Source: Mangrovicella endophytica (GTDB lineage Bacteria; Pseudomonadota; Alphaproteobacteria; Rhizobiales; Rhizobiaceae). From it: DNA of 64,000 bases. The stretch is from assembly GCF_002893625.1 (NCBI RefSeq), contig NZ_PKMZ01000009.1, positions 80,436-144,435 of the forward strand, read 5' to 3'. This document shows, one piece after another, positions 1 through 9,146 of the stretch; position 1 is the stretch's first letter; every line of letters begins with the position of its first letter. The position numbers and the translations under genes are program-made. The notes beneath the pieces were generated by a model. That model did not search any database. It was not told where the DNA came from and was given only the letters and a program-made list of their open reading frames with translations.

Positions 1-11
1 GCACCGCCCTG

Positions 12-737
12 GTGCGTTTCGCACCCCTCGCTATCCTGATCCTCGGTCTCGTCGCGGCCTATCTCACAGGCCTCCTCGATCTTCTGTCGCTGCAGGCCCT
101 CTCGGAGCGCCAGGCCATGCTGCGCTCGACCGTCGCCGAAAACGTCATGCTGGCCGCACTGGGCGCCACGCTCCTCTATGCCGTCGCCATCGCCTTCATC
201 TTCCCCGCGCCTGTCGTCCTGACGCTGGCCGCCGGCCTCCTCTTCCATTGGCCGGTCGCGTTCGTCATCGTGGTGGTCGGTGCGACCCTCGGCAGCGCAG
301 CCCTCTTCCTCGCAGCGCGAACCGCTCTCGCCGGAACGCTGAAGCGCCGCGCCGGGGGGATGATCGACCGCTTTGCCCAAGGCTTCATGAGCGACGCCTT
401 CCTTTACATACTGATGCTGCGGCTGACGCCGGTCATTCCGGTCGCTGCAGTCACGATCGGCGCCGCGGCGCTCGGCACCCGCCTCAGGACCTTCGTGTTT
501 GCTACGGCGCTCGGATTTATCCCGGGTGTTGCGGCCTACACCTATCTGGGGGCGGGACTTGCCGGCATCCTCGACAGCGCGGCCCATCCGGGCGATCTGA
601 CCCTCGCCGATCTCGGATCGACGCGGCTCACAGTCGCCCTTGCGGGCTTGGCCACACTGTCGCTGCTCGGGGTCGTGCTGAAGAAACTGTGGCTCGATCC
701 ACGCTTGCGCCGGCGCGCACATACCTCGGCTCCTTGA
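12..737 (+). CDS. TVP38/TMEM64 (VTT-domain) membrane protein
   Basis: Integral inner-membrane protein of the TVP38/TMEM64/DedA-like superfamily; the bacterial role is poorly defined (proposed lipid or small-molecule transport). It has about 241 residues and several hydrophobic segments. The central VTT region (about residues 65-190) contains the phrase FPAPVVLTLAAG, followed by a Gly/Ala-rich membrane segment and a second re-entrant-like stretch around LRLTPVIPVAAV. The start shown is a GTG eleven bases into the window. The frame is open to the window edge, so the true start may lie upstream. It sits 33 bases before a MerA-like flavoprotein, a pairing common for this family. Family is confident, function is not. 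Confidence 0.8.
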   Translation: MRFAPLAILILGLVAAYLTGLLDLLSLQALSERQAMLRSTVAENVMLAALGATLLYAVAIAFIFPAPVVLTLAAGLLFHWPVAFVIVVVGATLGSAALFLAARTALAGTLKRRAGGMIDRFAQGFMSDAFLYILMLRLTPVIPVAAVTIGAAALGTRLRTFVFATALGFIPGVAAYTYLGAGLAGILDSAAHPGDLTLADLGSTRLTVALAGLATLSLLGVVLKKLWLDPRLRRRAHTSAP

Positions 738-770
738 GCTACCGAGCCGCATGAACGAAGGTCGGTCGCC

Positions 771-2195
771 ATGACGAGAGTGCTGACGCCCGACATCTGC
801 GTGATCGGCGCCGGCGCCGCCGGCCTGACGGTCGCCGCGGCCGCGGCCTCTTTCGGGGTCGATGTCGTGCTGATCGAGCGCGGCACCATGGGTGGCGAAT
901 GCCTCAACTCCGGATGCGTGCCGTCCAAGGCGCTGATCGCAGCCGCTCGTCAGGCACAGGCCATCCGCGATGCCGGGCGCTTCGGCATCACAGCTGGCGA
1001 ACCGTCGATCGATTTTGCCGCCGTGCGTGCGCATGTCAGCAGCGCCATTGCCGCGATTGCTCCAATGGATTCGGCCGAGCGCTTCCGGTCGCTCGGGGTC
1101 ACCGTGCTGAAGGCATCAGCGCGTTTCGTCGATGCCGACACGGTCGAAGCCGATGGCATCCGCATTCGGGCGCGGCGCTTCGTCATCGCCACGGGTTCCA
1201 GGCCGCATGTGCCAGATATCCCAGGTCTGTCGGCCCTCCCCTACCTCACCAACGAAACGCTGTTCGACCTCGAAGAGCGGCCGGACCACCTCTTGATCCT
1301 CGGCGGCGGGCCGATCGGGATCGAGATGGCGCAAGCGTTTCGCCGGCTCGGCTCGAAGGTCACCGTCATAGAACCCCGCCGGGCACTGGGACGCGACGAT
1401 GCGGAGCTGTCAGCCGTCGCGCTGGCGCGGCTTCGCGCCGAGGGCGTCGTCGTTCTCGAGCAGACCCGCGTGACGGCGGCGGAGCAACCGGCCGAGGGCG
1501 GCATCCGGCTATCGGTCGACGGCGACGGCGACGGCTGCATCACCGGTACGCACCTTCTCGTCGCGACGGGGCGCGATCCGGTGACGGAGGATCTCCATCT
1601 CGCCGTGGCCGGCATCCAGGCGGGGCCGTCGGGCATCGTGACGGGCCCGGACCTTCGCACGGGCAATCGCCGCGTCTATGCGATCGGCGACTGCACCGAC
1701 GGACCTCGCTTCACCCATGCCGCCGGACAGCAGGCCGGCCTCGTCGTCCGCACGCTCCTGTTCAGGCTGCCCGTGCGCTACCATCCGAGTCGGCTGCCGC
1801 GCGTCACCTATACGGAGCCCGAGCTCGGCTATGTCGGTCTGACGGAGGCGGAGGCCGCGGCGCAGGGGCTGACGTTCAGCGTCGAGCGCTCGCCCTTTAC
1901 CCATAACGACCGCGCACAGGCCGAAGGGCAGACAGACGGTCTCGTGAAGCTCATCCTGGGACGGCGCGGGCAGCTCCTCGGCGCCGGCGTCGTCGGGGTG
2001 GGTGCCGGCGAGATGATCAACCTCTTCTCGCTCGCTCTGTCACAGCGGCTCGGCGCCTCTGCCTTGGCAGGCTTCGTCTCGCCGTACCCTTCACTCGCCG
2101 ATGCCGGCAAACGCGCTGCAACAGCCCACTTCCAGCCTTATGCGCACCGCCCCGCGGTCAGGCGAATCGTTTCGCTGCTCGCTCGGCTCGGCTGA
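771..2195 (+). CDS. MerA-like FAD-dependent pyridine nucleotide-disulfide oxidoreductase
   Basis: Class I flavoprotein disulfide reductase of 474 residues. An N-terminal FAD motif (GAGAAG, about 13-18) is followed by the redox-active disulfide Cys44-x4-Cys49 (GGECLNSGCVPSKAL), an NAD(P) motif GGGPIG (about 175-180) and a C-terminal dimerisation domain (YTEPELGYVGLTE). It lacks the C-terminal vicinal cysteines and N-terminal HMA domain of true mercuric reductases. The usual His-Glu base of lipoamide or glutathione reductases is replaced by a PYPSLAD stretch. It probably acts with the upstream TVP38 protein on an unknown disulfide or electron acceptor. It is cytosolic and likely co-transcribed with the preceding gene. 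Confidence 0.85.
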   Translation: MTRVLTPDICVIGAGAAGLTVAAAAASFGVDVVLIERGTMGGECLNSGCVPSKALIAAARQAQAIRDAGRFGITAGEPSIDFAAVRAHVSSAIAAIAPMDSAERFRSLGVTVLKASARFVDADTVEADGIRIRARRFVIATGSRPHVPDIPGLSALPYLTNETLFDLEERPDHLLILGGGPIGIEMAQAFRRLGSKVTVIEPRRALGRDDAELSAVALARLRAEGVVVLEQTRVTAAEQPAEGGIRLSVDGDGDGCITGTHLLVATGRDPVTEDLHLAVAGIQAGPSGIVTGPDLRTGNRRVYAIGDCTDGPRFTHAAGQQAGLVVRTLLFRLPVRYHPSRLPRVTYTEPELGYVGLTEAEAAAQGLTFSVERSPFTHNDRAQAEGQTDGLVKLILGRRGQLLGAGVVGVGAGEMINLFSLALSQRLGASALAGFVSPYPSLADAGKRAATAHFQPYAHRPAVRRIVSLLARLG

Positions 2196-2402
2196 CATCG
2201 GCCCGGCGCCAATTCCGCAGCGGAGTACCTGGACGACCGCCACGGCGACTGTATGCCCGCCGCACGCGGCACATTTGCCGCCGCGACAGGAGATCAACCG
2301 CAGAATCAACGGCATCGCGGCCTGATCTGCTAGTGACCTGTTTCCAAGTTGATCTAGAATAGGCCGTTACGCTGGAGGCGGGCACCTTCGGCGCGCATCG
2401 CC

Positions 2403-3920
2403 ATGATGTCCGATGCCAATGACGAGGCCGAGTTGGGCGAAACGACGGATAGCGGCAACCAGCACGTCGGCGACCAGCAGCCGAAACGACCCGTCGTTGC
2501 CCATCGTCTATCCGTCCGTATTCTCTGGATCACCGTGCTCGCCGTGATGGCGGCGGAAGTGCTGATCTTCGTGCCGTCCATTGCGCATTTCCGCCATAGC
2601 TGGCTGCATGGAAAGATCGAGACCGTCGCCGTCGTCGGCCTTGCCCTGAAGGCGCGCGTTCGCACGCCGGGACAGATCGCTCTCGACCCGGCGCAGGAGG
2701 CAGACCTCCTGCGCGCCGTCGATGCCGGTCTCATCGCGCTGACCGGGAATGGCGCCTCGCGCCTGCTGGCCACGTCCGGCGATCTCGCAGCCGTGGATAT
2801 GCAGATCGACCTGCGCTTCGAGACCGTTGCCGAAATGATCACGGGCGCTTTCGACACGATGCTGTTCGGCGGCAGCCGGATGATGCGTGTTCTCGGCCCT
2901 GTCGGAGACGGAACGCTGACCGCCGAAGCCGTGATGTCGGATCACTCGCTGCGCATGGCGATGCTGCGCTATGCCCGCAACATCTTTCTCCTGTCCCTGT
3001 GCATCGCCGCTGTGGCGGCATTCCTCGTCTATCTCGCCATCATGATGATGCTGGTGAGGCCGATCGGCCTGATGACGGCTGCGATGATCCACTACTCGGA
3101 GAAGCCGGACGATCCGAGCCGGATCATCGCGGCTCCGCGCCGTCTCGACGAAATCGGGCTGGCGACGGTGGAGCTCGCCTCCATGCAGACGCGGCTCAGC
3201 ACGATGCTGCGCGAACAGCGCCACCTCGCCGATCTCGGCCTCGCCGTCTCGAAGATCAACCACGACCTGCGCAACATCCTGGCATCGGCGCAGCTCATTT
3301 CGGACCGTCTGTCGGACCTGCCGGATCCGCGTGTGCAACGCCTGGCGCCGATGCTGCTGCGAAGCCTCGACAGGGCGCTGAGCTATACGCAATCGGTGCT
3401 GGCCTACGGCAAGGCGGTGGAAGCGGCGCCGATCAAGCGGCGCGTGCGCCTGCGCCAGCTCGTGGACGACGTCTACCAGACGCTGGTGGTTGCTCCCGAT
3501 GCAGCGGTGGAACTTGTCAACGCGGTGCCCGAAACATTCGAGGTCGATGTCGATCCCGACCAGTTCTACCGCATGCTGTCCAATCTCTGCCGCAACTCCG
3601 TTCAGGCGCTGGAGGCCGACACAAGCCCCGCCGTGGTGCGGCGGATATCGATCGCCGCCAGCAACGAAGCGGCGATGCAGCTCATCGCCGTGGAGGACAG
3701 CGGCCCCGGCCTCTCGCCGCGCGCCCGGGAGAACCTCTTCAAGGCCTTCCGCGGTTCGACGCGCGCGGGCGGCACGGGACTGGGCCTTGCCATCGCGGCC
3801 GAAATCGTGCGCGTGCATGGCGGCAGCATCACCCTCTCCGACCGGCCCGACACGGGCGCGCGATTCGAGATCCGCCTGCCGCGGCGGATCGCCCGTTCCG
3901 AGCCGGCGGTCGCGGCCTGA
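2403..3920 (+). CDS. HAMP-domain sensor histidine kinase (orphan)
   Basis: Membrane sensor kinase of 505 residues with TM1 at about 37-60, a periplasmic sensor of about 130 residues, TM2 at about 193-217 and a HAMP linker. The dimerisation/phosphoacceptor box is KINHDLRNILASA, with His287 as the predicted phosphorylation site. A C-terminal ATPase domain carries an N box (LCRNSVQAL), DSGPGLS and GTGLGLAIA. No response regulator gene is adjacent, so the partner must be elsewhere. The start is one of two consecutive ATG codons; the upstream 207 bases contain no other gene. The ligand cannot be guessed from the periplasmic segment. Confidence 0.87.
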   Translation: MMSDANDEAELGETTDSGNQHVGDQQPKRPVVAHRLSVRILWITVLAVMAAEVLIFVPSIAHFRHSWLHGKIETVAVVGLALKARVRTPGQIALDPAQEADLLRAVDAGLIALTGNGASRLLATSGDLAAVDMQIDLRFETVAEMITGAFDTMLFGGSRMMRVLGPVGDGTLTAEAVMSDHSLRMAMLRYARNIFLLSLCIAAVAAFLVYLAIMMMLVRPIGLMTAAMIHYSEKPDDPSRIIAAPRRLDEIGLATVELASMQTRLSTMLREQRHLADLGLAVSKINHDLRNILASAQLISDRLSDLPDPRVQRLAPMLLRSLDRALSYTQSVLAYGKAVEAAPIKRRVRLRQLVDDVYQTLVVAPDAAVELVNAVPETFEVDVDPDQFYRMLSNLCRNSVQALEADTSPAVVRRISIAASNEAAMQLIAVEDSGPGLSPRARENLFKAFRGSTRAGGTGLGLAIAAEIVRVHGGSITLSDRPDTGARFEIRLPRRIARSEPAVAA

Positions 3921-4143
3921 TCGCTGCGGCTCCGCATCCGCTGCGGCGATGCCAGGCGGGCCCCGCTACGGCTGGCCCTGGCGTCATCGGCGGGCGAACC
4001 GGTGCCGGCACGGCCTGCATGGAGGCCGCCCTGTGCGGAGCCCCGTCTCGGATCGAACTTTCTTGCCTTCAAGTGCTTGCATTCGGCCAAGCGAGCCGCT
4101 AGTTAGCCGGCACGTTCGGTGCAGGTCTCTCTCCCGAACGTCG

Positions 4144-4220
4144 GCGCCCGTAGCTCAGCTGGATAGAGCACCAGACTACGAATCTGGGGGTCAGAGGTTC
4201 GAATCCTTTCGGGCGCGCCA
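4144..4220 (+). tRNA. tRNA-Arg (anticodon ACG)
   Basis: A 77-base cloverleaf. The acceptor stem GCGCCCG (4144-4150) pairs with CGGGCGC (4210-4216), followed by discriminator G and an encoded CCA at 4218-4220. The anticodon stem CCAGA/TCTGG encloses loop CTACGAA with anticodon ACG at 4178-4180. The T arm has GAGGTTCGAATCCTT-type sequence. It would decode CGN arginine codons after A34 to inosine editing. It lies exactly at the edge of the catabolic island, but no integrase or second copy of its 3' end was seen. Confidence 0.97.
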
Positions 4221-4484
4221 TTATTTGCAAAAAGCTGGAAATGCCGATCTGGCAGCGGCGAATCTGCCGCCGCGTCTGCCTGCCTGAGCGACGCTTGGAT
4301 TGCGCGCGGCAGTGTCGCCAGTTCGGCGCCGCATGCTGTCGGCCTCAGTTCCTGAAGTCAGCTTATCGGCTGGACCACGCCGAGCCAACTTCTCGACGGT
4401 GGTACCCTGGAGCCGCCGGCGAAGCTGCGCTCGCCCTCAGCGAAGCTGGCGATGCGCTGCCGTTGGATCGGCTGCGACCCGTGA

Positions 4485-6077
4485 TCATAATTTTTCCGGC
4501 GCGGCGCTCCATGTCGGCTCCGACACCACCTGCCGACGGCCAGATCGACGCTCTGCAAATGCTTCGGCGATCGCCAGAACCGCGGCGTGGATCGGCCCCG
4601 TGGTCAGGCTCGGCATCACCGAGGCGTCCACAACAAAGAGGTTGTCGATGGCCTTCAGTCGCAGATCCGCGTCGACCACGGCCTGCCCATCCGATCCCAT
4701 CCGGCAGGTGCCGCAGGGGTGATGATGGGTGATGGCGGCCTCGGCGATGAAGCCGTCGATTGCCGCCGTGTCTGTGAAATCGCCCGGCAGGAGTTCGCGC
4801 TCACGCCAGCCGGCGAGCTCGTCCCGATGACCGAGGGCGCGGGCGGCCGCAAGGGCTTGGCGGAACAGCCGCCGGTCCTCGCCGGTCTGCAGATAGGCCG
4901 GGTCGATGATCAGCCGGTCGTCCGGTGCCGGCCCGCTGATCCGGATGCTGCCGCGGCTCGTCGGATGCGTGACACCGAATAGCAGCGAATAGGCCGATCC
5001 CGCCGCCGGCGCCTTGAACCGCTCGGAGACGATGGGCGCGACACCGCAGCCGACGACGATCTCCGGCTGGCCCGTGCCGGCAAAATCGCCTGCCGGCATG
5101 TAGGCCATCGATTCGGAATGCTGGAGACGTGAGGGCGGGACGGGCCGGCGCGCCGCATACAGGTTGCCGGCGCCCAGCAGGTGGTCCTGCAGGTTGCGAC
5201 CGACGTCCGGCATGTCGACGCGGCAGCGCACGTTCGCCGCCGCCAGCACGGCCTCTGGTCCGAGGCCGGAGCGCATCAGCAGCGCCGGGCTTTCCAGTGC
5301 GCCGGCGCACAGGATTACCTCGTCCGCGGCGATCGTCCGCGCGCCGGCCGGGCCGACGACCTCGAGGCCGCGCACGCGCCCGCCGTCCAGCGCCAGCCGG
5401 ACGACCTGCGTCTCGGTCAGGATGCGCAGGCTGCCGCGGCGGCGCACGGCTGCTGTCAGCCAGGCATCCGCCGCCGTGACCCGGCGCCCATTCCGAATGT
5501 TGAGGGCGTTCGGCGTGACGCCGATCATCGTCCCGCCATTGTGGTCCGGGATGCGCGGCAGGCCGAGGGCTGCGCCGGCCTCGATGAAGGCACGCGCCAC
5601 GGGGCTGACCTCGTCCGCCGGCAGATAGACCGGCATCGGTCCGCCGGCGCCGTGGATGCCGTCGCCGCCGAGCGGATGATCCTCGTTGGCCCGGAAGGCG
5701 GGCAGCAGCCCCTCCCAGCTCCAGCGCTCGTCCCCGGTCGCCTCGGCCCAGGCCGCGAAGTCGGCCGGATGGCCGCGCATGTAGCCCATGGCATGCAGGC
5801 AGCTCGACCCGCCGACGAGCTTCCCGCGCGCCCAGCGGTGGACCCGCCCGCCGGTACCGGCTTGCGGCTCGGTGCGGTAGTCGCAATCATAGCTGCGGCC
5901 CTGCAGCGCCGGCCAGGCCGCCGGGTTCCAGATGTCCGGGTCGGCCGGCTCGCGCCCGGCTTCGATCAGGAGGACGTTGCGAGAGGGATCCTCACTGAGG
6001 CGCGCCGCCAGCAGGGCACCTGCCGATCCACCGCCGACGATAACGGTATCAGCTGCCAAGCTGCGTTCAGCCGTCAT
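4485..6077 (-). CDS. pyridoxine 4-oxidase (GMC oxidoreductase)
   Basis: Oxidises pyridoxine to pyridoxal with FAD and O2, the entry step for pyridoxine in B6 degradation pathway I. The 530-residue GMC-family protein has an N-terminal FAD motif VGGGSAGALLAARLSEDP, the GMC signature (GGSSCLHAMGYMRGHPADF) and the catalytic C-terminal ITHHHPCGTCRMG histidine pair. Long stretches match the remembered M. loti pyridoxine 4-oxidase (phrases such as DPDIWNPAAWPALQGRSYD and SRLQHSESMAYM). The ATG at 6077 follows AGAGGGG by five bases, favouring it over a GTG two codons upstream. It lies on the opposite strand to the rest of the pathway, next to its likely GntR regulator. Confidence 0.92.
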   Translation of the reverse strand: MTAERSLAADTVIVGGGSAGALLAARLSEDPSRNVLLIEAGREPADPDIWNPAAWPALQGRSYDCDYRTEPQAGTGGRVHRWARGKLVGGSSCLHAMGYMRGHPADFAAWAEATGDERWSWEGLLPAFRANEDHPLGGDGIHGAGGPMPVYLPADEVSPVARAFIEAGAALGLPRIPDHNGGTMIGVTPNALNIRNGRRVTAADAWLTAAVRRRGSLRILTETQVVRLALDGGRVRGLEVVGPAGARTIAADEVILCAGALESPALLMRSGLGPEAVLAAANVRCRVDMPDVGRNLQDHLLGAGNLYAARRPVPPSRLQHSESMAYMPAGDFAGTGQPEIVVGCGVAPIVSERFKAPAAGSAYSLLFGVTHPTSRGSIRISGPAPDDRLIIDPAYLQTGEDRRLFRQALAAARALGHRDELAGWRERELLPGDFTDTAAIDGFIAEAAITHHHPCGTCRMGSDGQAVVDADLRLKAIDNLFVVDASVMPSLTTGPIHAAVLAIAEAFAERRSGRRQVVSEPTWSAAPEKL

Positions 6078-6217
6078 GTCCACCCCTCTCGTTCATCCTC
6101 GTTCGGAAAGCCTGGCTGATCGGTCGTCGCCCTAGCGCGGCGACACCATCCCCTATCCGGGAGTGGCCCGTCGCGCTGGACCGCATCACGAGTCGCGCCA
6201 AACGCCGCTGCCGCCGA

Positions 6218-6928
6218 TCAGGCCATCCCGTCCATGAACTTCTTTGCCGCCGCCCTCGCCTTCAGCACGTGCTTGCGCGATGCCTTGCGGGCCGCCTTCT
6301 CGTCACCCGCCGCGATCGCATCGTAGATCGCCTGCATCTCGAGGAAGCTGCCATGCGCACGCCCCTGCAGTGCCATGGAGCGGCCGCGGAAGAAGCTGAT
6401 CCGGGCAAGCAGGCCGCGATGGACTTCCTCTAGAACCGGGTTGCCGCAATTGGCGAGGATGATCGAGTAGAAGTCGGCCGCCGTCGTCACCTGCGCCATG
6501 CTGTCCTGGCGCGAGGCCGCCTCCTCGAAGGCGGCCAGCGCCTTACGGAGCTCGTGCAGCTGCGCCGGCGGAATGGTCGCGGCGCAGCGTCCCGCCGCCT
6601 CGACCTCCAGCAGTTCCCGCACCTCGTAGATTGCCTTGGCTTCCTCCCAGGAGAGGGCCGGAACGGACGGACCGCGGTTCGGCACCATTTCGATCAGACG
6701 CTCGGCCTGCAGGCTGCGCAGCGCTTCCCGAAGGGAGGGCCGGCTGACGCCGAGCTGCGCGCAAAGCTGGCTCTCCACCAGCCGGCTGCCAGGCTGGAAG
6801 AGACCCGAGAAGATGGCCATCCGCAGCTTGTCGACGGTGGCCTGCTGCACCGTCCGGGGCGACACGCGCAAATTCAGATCCAGTGACATGGCTTGTGTCT
6901 CATCAGCACTCGGTCGCGTCGCGATCAT
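6218..6928 (-). CDS. GntR-family regulator, FCD subfamily (candidate B6-catabolism regulator)
   Basis: A 236-residue transcription factor. The N-terminal winged helix-turn-helix lies at about residues 25-85 (QLGVSRPSLREALRSLQAERLIEM). The C-terminal all-helical FCD ligand-binding domain (about 95-220) ends in a Lys/Ala-rich helix. It sits between the pyridoxine oxidase gene, same strand and downstream, and the divergent B6 operon starting at 7071. It is therefore the obvious ligand-responsive regulator of the pathway (inference). A perfect 9-bp palindrome in the divergent gap is a candidate operator. A later ATG at 6889 is an alternative start. Confidence 0.88.
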   Translation of the reverse strand: MIATRPSADETQAMSLDLNLRVSPRTVQQATVDKLRMAIFSGLFQPGSRLVESQLCAQLGVSRPSLREALRSLQAERLIEMVPNRGPSVPALSWEEAKAIYEVRELLEVEAAGRCAATIPPAQLHELRKALAAFEEAASRQDSMAQVTTAADFYSIILANCGNPVLEEVHRGLLARISFFRGRSMALQGRAHGSFLEMQAIYDAIAAGDEKAARKASRKHVLKARAAAKKFMDGMA

Positions 6929-6995
6929 CTTACGGCAGCTGCCTCGATTCGGACAGCGTCGCCCAATAATTCGTCATATCAGAAGATTGAAAGAA

Positions 6996-7004
6996 TGTCA
7001 GACA
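6996..7004. promoter_or_regulatory. candidate GntR operator TGTCAGACA
   Basis: A perfect 9-bp palindrome (TGTC-A-GACA) in the divergent gap between the GntR gene and the amidohydrolase that opens the B6 operon. FCD-type GntR proteins often bind short palindromes of this size close to their own promoter. Function is inferred from position only. Confidence 0.35.
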
Positions 7005-7070
7005 ATCCTGTTGACGACCACCGAGGAAGTGTGATCACTTTTTGCCACGGCGGGGATACGGGAGAGACCG

Positions 7071-7901
7071 GTGAACACAGACAGCGCAGCAGATTGCTCT
7101 CACCTCCGCCACATCGACACGGGCCGCATCAGCCTGCATGTGCGTGATCGCGGCGAGGGTCCGCTGATGCTGTTCTTTCACGGGATCACGTCGAACTCGG
7201 CCGTGTTCGAGCCGATGATGGCGAAACTCTCAAAGCGCTTCAGGACCATTGCGGTGGACCAGCGTGGACACGGCCTCAGCGACAAGCCAGAGAGCGGCTA
7301 TGCGGCCGACGACTACGCCGGCGACATCGCCGGGCTGATCCGCGCCCTTGATGCCGGACCGGCCATTCTGGTCGGGCACTCCTTGGGCTCGCGCAACTCG
7401 GTCACGGCCGCTGCGAAATATCCGGACCTCGTCCGCTCGGTCGTCGCGATCGACTTCACGCCGTTCATCGAGACCGAGGTCTTTGACACACTGGAAGCCC
7501 GCGTGAATGCTGGCGACCAGCTTTTCGAGGATCTCGGCGCCGTCGAAGCCTATCTCGCAGCCCGCTATCCGAACATTCCCGCCGACGCCATCCGGATAAG
7601 GGCAAGGAGCGGCTACGGGCAGACCGACGGCGGACTGCGCCCGCTCGCCTCGCCATCCGCCATGGCCCAGACCGTGACGGGCCTGCGCGCCGACCTCACC
7701 CCGGCCTACAGTGACGTGAAACGGCCGGTTCTCATTATCCGCGGACAAGACAGCAAGCTCGTTTCGGCCGCGGCGCTGGCCGCGACCAGCCGGCTACGGC
7801 CCGACCTGCCAGTGGTCGTGGTGCCCGGCGCCGACCACTACGTCAACGAAGTGTCTCCCGACATCACGCTGAAAGCCATCACGAACTTCATCGACGCATG
7901 A
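7071..7901 (+). CDS. 2-(acetamidomethylene)succinate hydrolase (alpha/beta hydrolase)
   Basis: Last enzyme of B6 degradation pathway I: hydrolyses (E)-2-(acetamidomethylene)succinate to succinic semialdehyde, acetate, ammonia and CO2. A 276-residue alpha/beta hydrolase with an HG oxyanion motif (FFHGITSN) and predicted triad Ser104 (GHSLGS), Asp128 (AIDFTP) and His256 (GADHYVNE). The spacing is what I recall for the M. loti enzyme (Ser106, Asp130, His258) with a constant two-residue offset. First gene of the rightward operon, 43 bases before the ring-opening oxygenase that makes its substrate. Confidence 0.92.
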   Translation: MNTDSAADCSHLRHIDTGRISLHVRDRGEGPLMLFFHGITSNSAVFEPMMAKLSKRFRTIAVDQRGHGLSDKPESGYAADDYAGDIAGLIRALDAGPAILVGHSLGSRNSVTAAAKYPDLVRSVVAIDFTPFIETEVFDTLEARVNAGDQLFEDLGAVEAYLAARYPNIPADAIRIRARSGYGQTDGGLRPLASPSAMAQTVTGLRADLTPAYSDVKRPVLIIRGQDSKLVSAAALAATSRLRPDLPVVVVPGADHYVNEVSPDITLKAITNFIDA

Positions 7902-7944
7902 CCTCCGTGCGCGACGTCGATCCATACGCAGCAGGATACCGACC

Positions 7945-9084
7945 ATGGCCAACTTGAACACAGCTCCCGTCAGGACGCGCCGCGCCGAAGTCGCCGGCGG
8001 CGGCTTTGCGGGCCTGACGGCGGCCATCGCGCTCAAGCAGAGCGGATGGGATGTGACGCTGCACGAGAAGGGTCCGGAACTCAGGGCATTCGGTGCCGGC
8101 ATCTATCTCTGGTACAATGGATTGCGCGTTCTCGAAGGGCTGGGTGCCCTGGAGGAGGTTCTCAAAGGGTCGCACACGCCGCCGACCTACGAGACCTGGA
8201 TGCACAACAAGTCGGTCTCCAAGGAAACCTTCAACGGCCTTCCCTGGCGCATCATGACGCGCAGCCACCTGCACGACGCGCTCGCCAATCGCGCCCGCGC
8301 CCTCGGCATCGACATCCGCGTCAATTCCGAGGCGGTCGCTGCCGACCCGGAAGGACGCCTGACCCTCAATACTGGCGAGGTCGTCGAGGCGGACCTGATC
8401 GTCGGCGCGGACGGCGTCGGCTCCAAGGTCCGCGATTCCATAGGCTTCAAGCAGGATCGGTGGGATTCCACCGATGGCATCATCAGGCTCATCGTCCCGC
8501 GGATGAAGAAGGAACTCGGGCATGGCGAATGGGACAACACCATCGACATGTGGAACTTCTGGCCGCGCGTTCAGCGGATCCTCTACTCGCCCTGCAACGA
8601 GAACGAGCTCTATCTCGGCCTGATGGCGCCGGCGGCCGATCCGCGCGGCTCGCGGGTGCCGATCGACCTTGAGGTCTGGGTCGAGATGTTCCCGTTCCTG
8701 GAGCCCTGCCTCGTCGAAGCGGCCAAGCTGCAGAGCGCCCGCTACGACAGATACGCGACAACGCGGCTCGACAGCTGGACCCGCGGCAAGGTCGCCCTCG
8801 TCGGCGATGCCGCCCATGCCATGTGCCCGGCCCTCGCCCAGGGCGCGGGCTGCGCCATGGTGAACGCCTTCAGCCTGTCGCAGGATCTGGCCCTCGCCGC
8901 CTCGGTCGAGGACGCGCTGACCGCCTGGGAAACGCGCATCCGGCCGATCACCGATCGCTGCCAGGCGCTGTCCGGCGACTATGCGGCGAACCGCTCGCTG
9001 TCGAAGGGAAACATGTTCACGCCGGCGGCCCTCGAAGCCGCTTGCTACGATCCGCTGCGCCGCACCTCCTCATGGCCGCAATAG
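7945..9084 (+). CDS. 2-methyl-3-hydroxypyridine-5-carboxylate oxygenase (MHPCO)
   Basis: FAD monooxygenase that hydroxylates and opens the pyridine ring of 3-hydroxy-2-methylpyridine-5-carboxylate using NADH and O2. The 379-residue length equals that recalled for M. loti MHPCO. FAD motif GGGFAG lies at 18-23, the DG motif (GADGVGSK) near 154-161 and LVGDAAHAMCPALAQGAG further on. Residues known as active-site positions in the M. loti enzyme fall at identical numbers here: Tyr82, Arg211 and Tyr223. The start is an ATG preceded by a GCAGGAT-like ribosome-binding region. It is the signature enzyme of the pathway and makes the substrate annotation of the whole island firm. Confidence 0.95.
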   Translation: MANLNTAPVRTRRAEVAGGGFAGLTAAIALKQSGWDVTLHEKGPELRAFGAGIYLWYNGLRVLEGLGALEEVLKGSHTPPTYETWMHNKSVSKETFNGLPWRIMTRSHLHDALANRARALGIDIRVNSEAVAADPEGRLTLNTGEVVEADLIVGADGVGSKVRDSIGFKQDRWDSTDGIIRLIVPRMKKELGHGEWDNTIDMWNFWPRVQRILYSPCNENELYLGLMAPAADPRGSRVPIDLEVWVEMFPFLEPCLVEAAKLQSARYDRYATTRLDSWTRGKVALVGDAAHAMCPALAQGAGCAMVNAFSLSQDLALAASVEDALTAWETRIRPITDRCQALSGDYAANRSLSKGNMFTPAALEAACYDPLRRTSSWPQ

Positions 9085-9146
9085 TGCTCGGATCGGATCG
9101 GTCGACAACTTCGGCGCGCGCGAGCCGCGGCCCTCGGGAGACGGGA

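Noticed and set aside
771..2195. Mercuric reductase
   Set aside because: No HMA domain, no C-terminal vicinal cysteines and no mer genes nearby; only the general fold is shared.
2508..3818. 436-codon open frame on the minus strand
   Set aside because: Antisense to a histidine kinase with clear domains; translation has no family signature.
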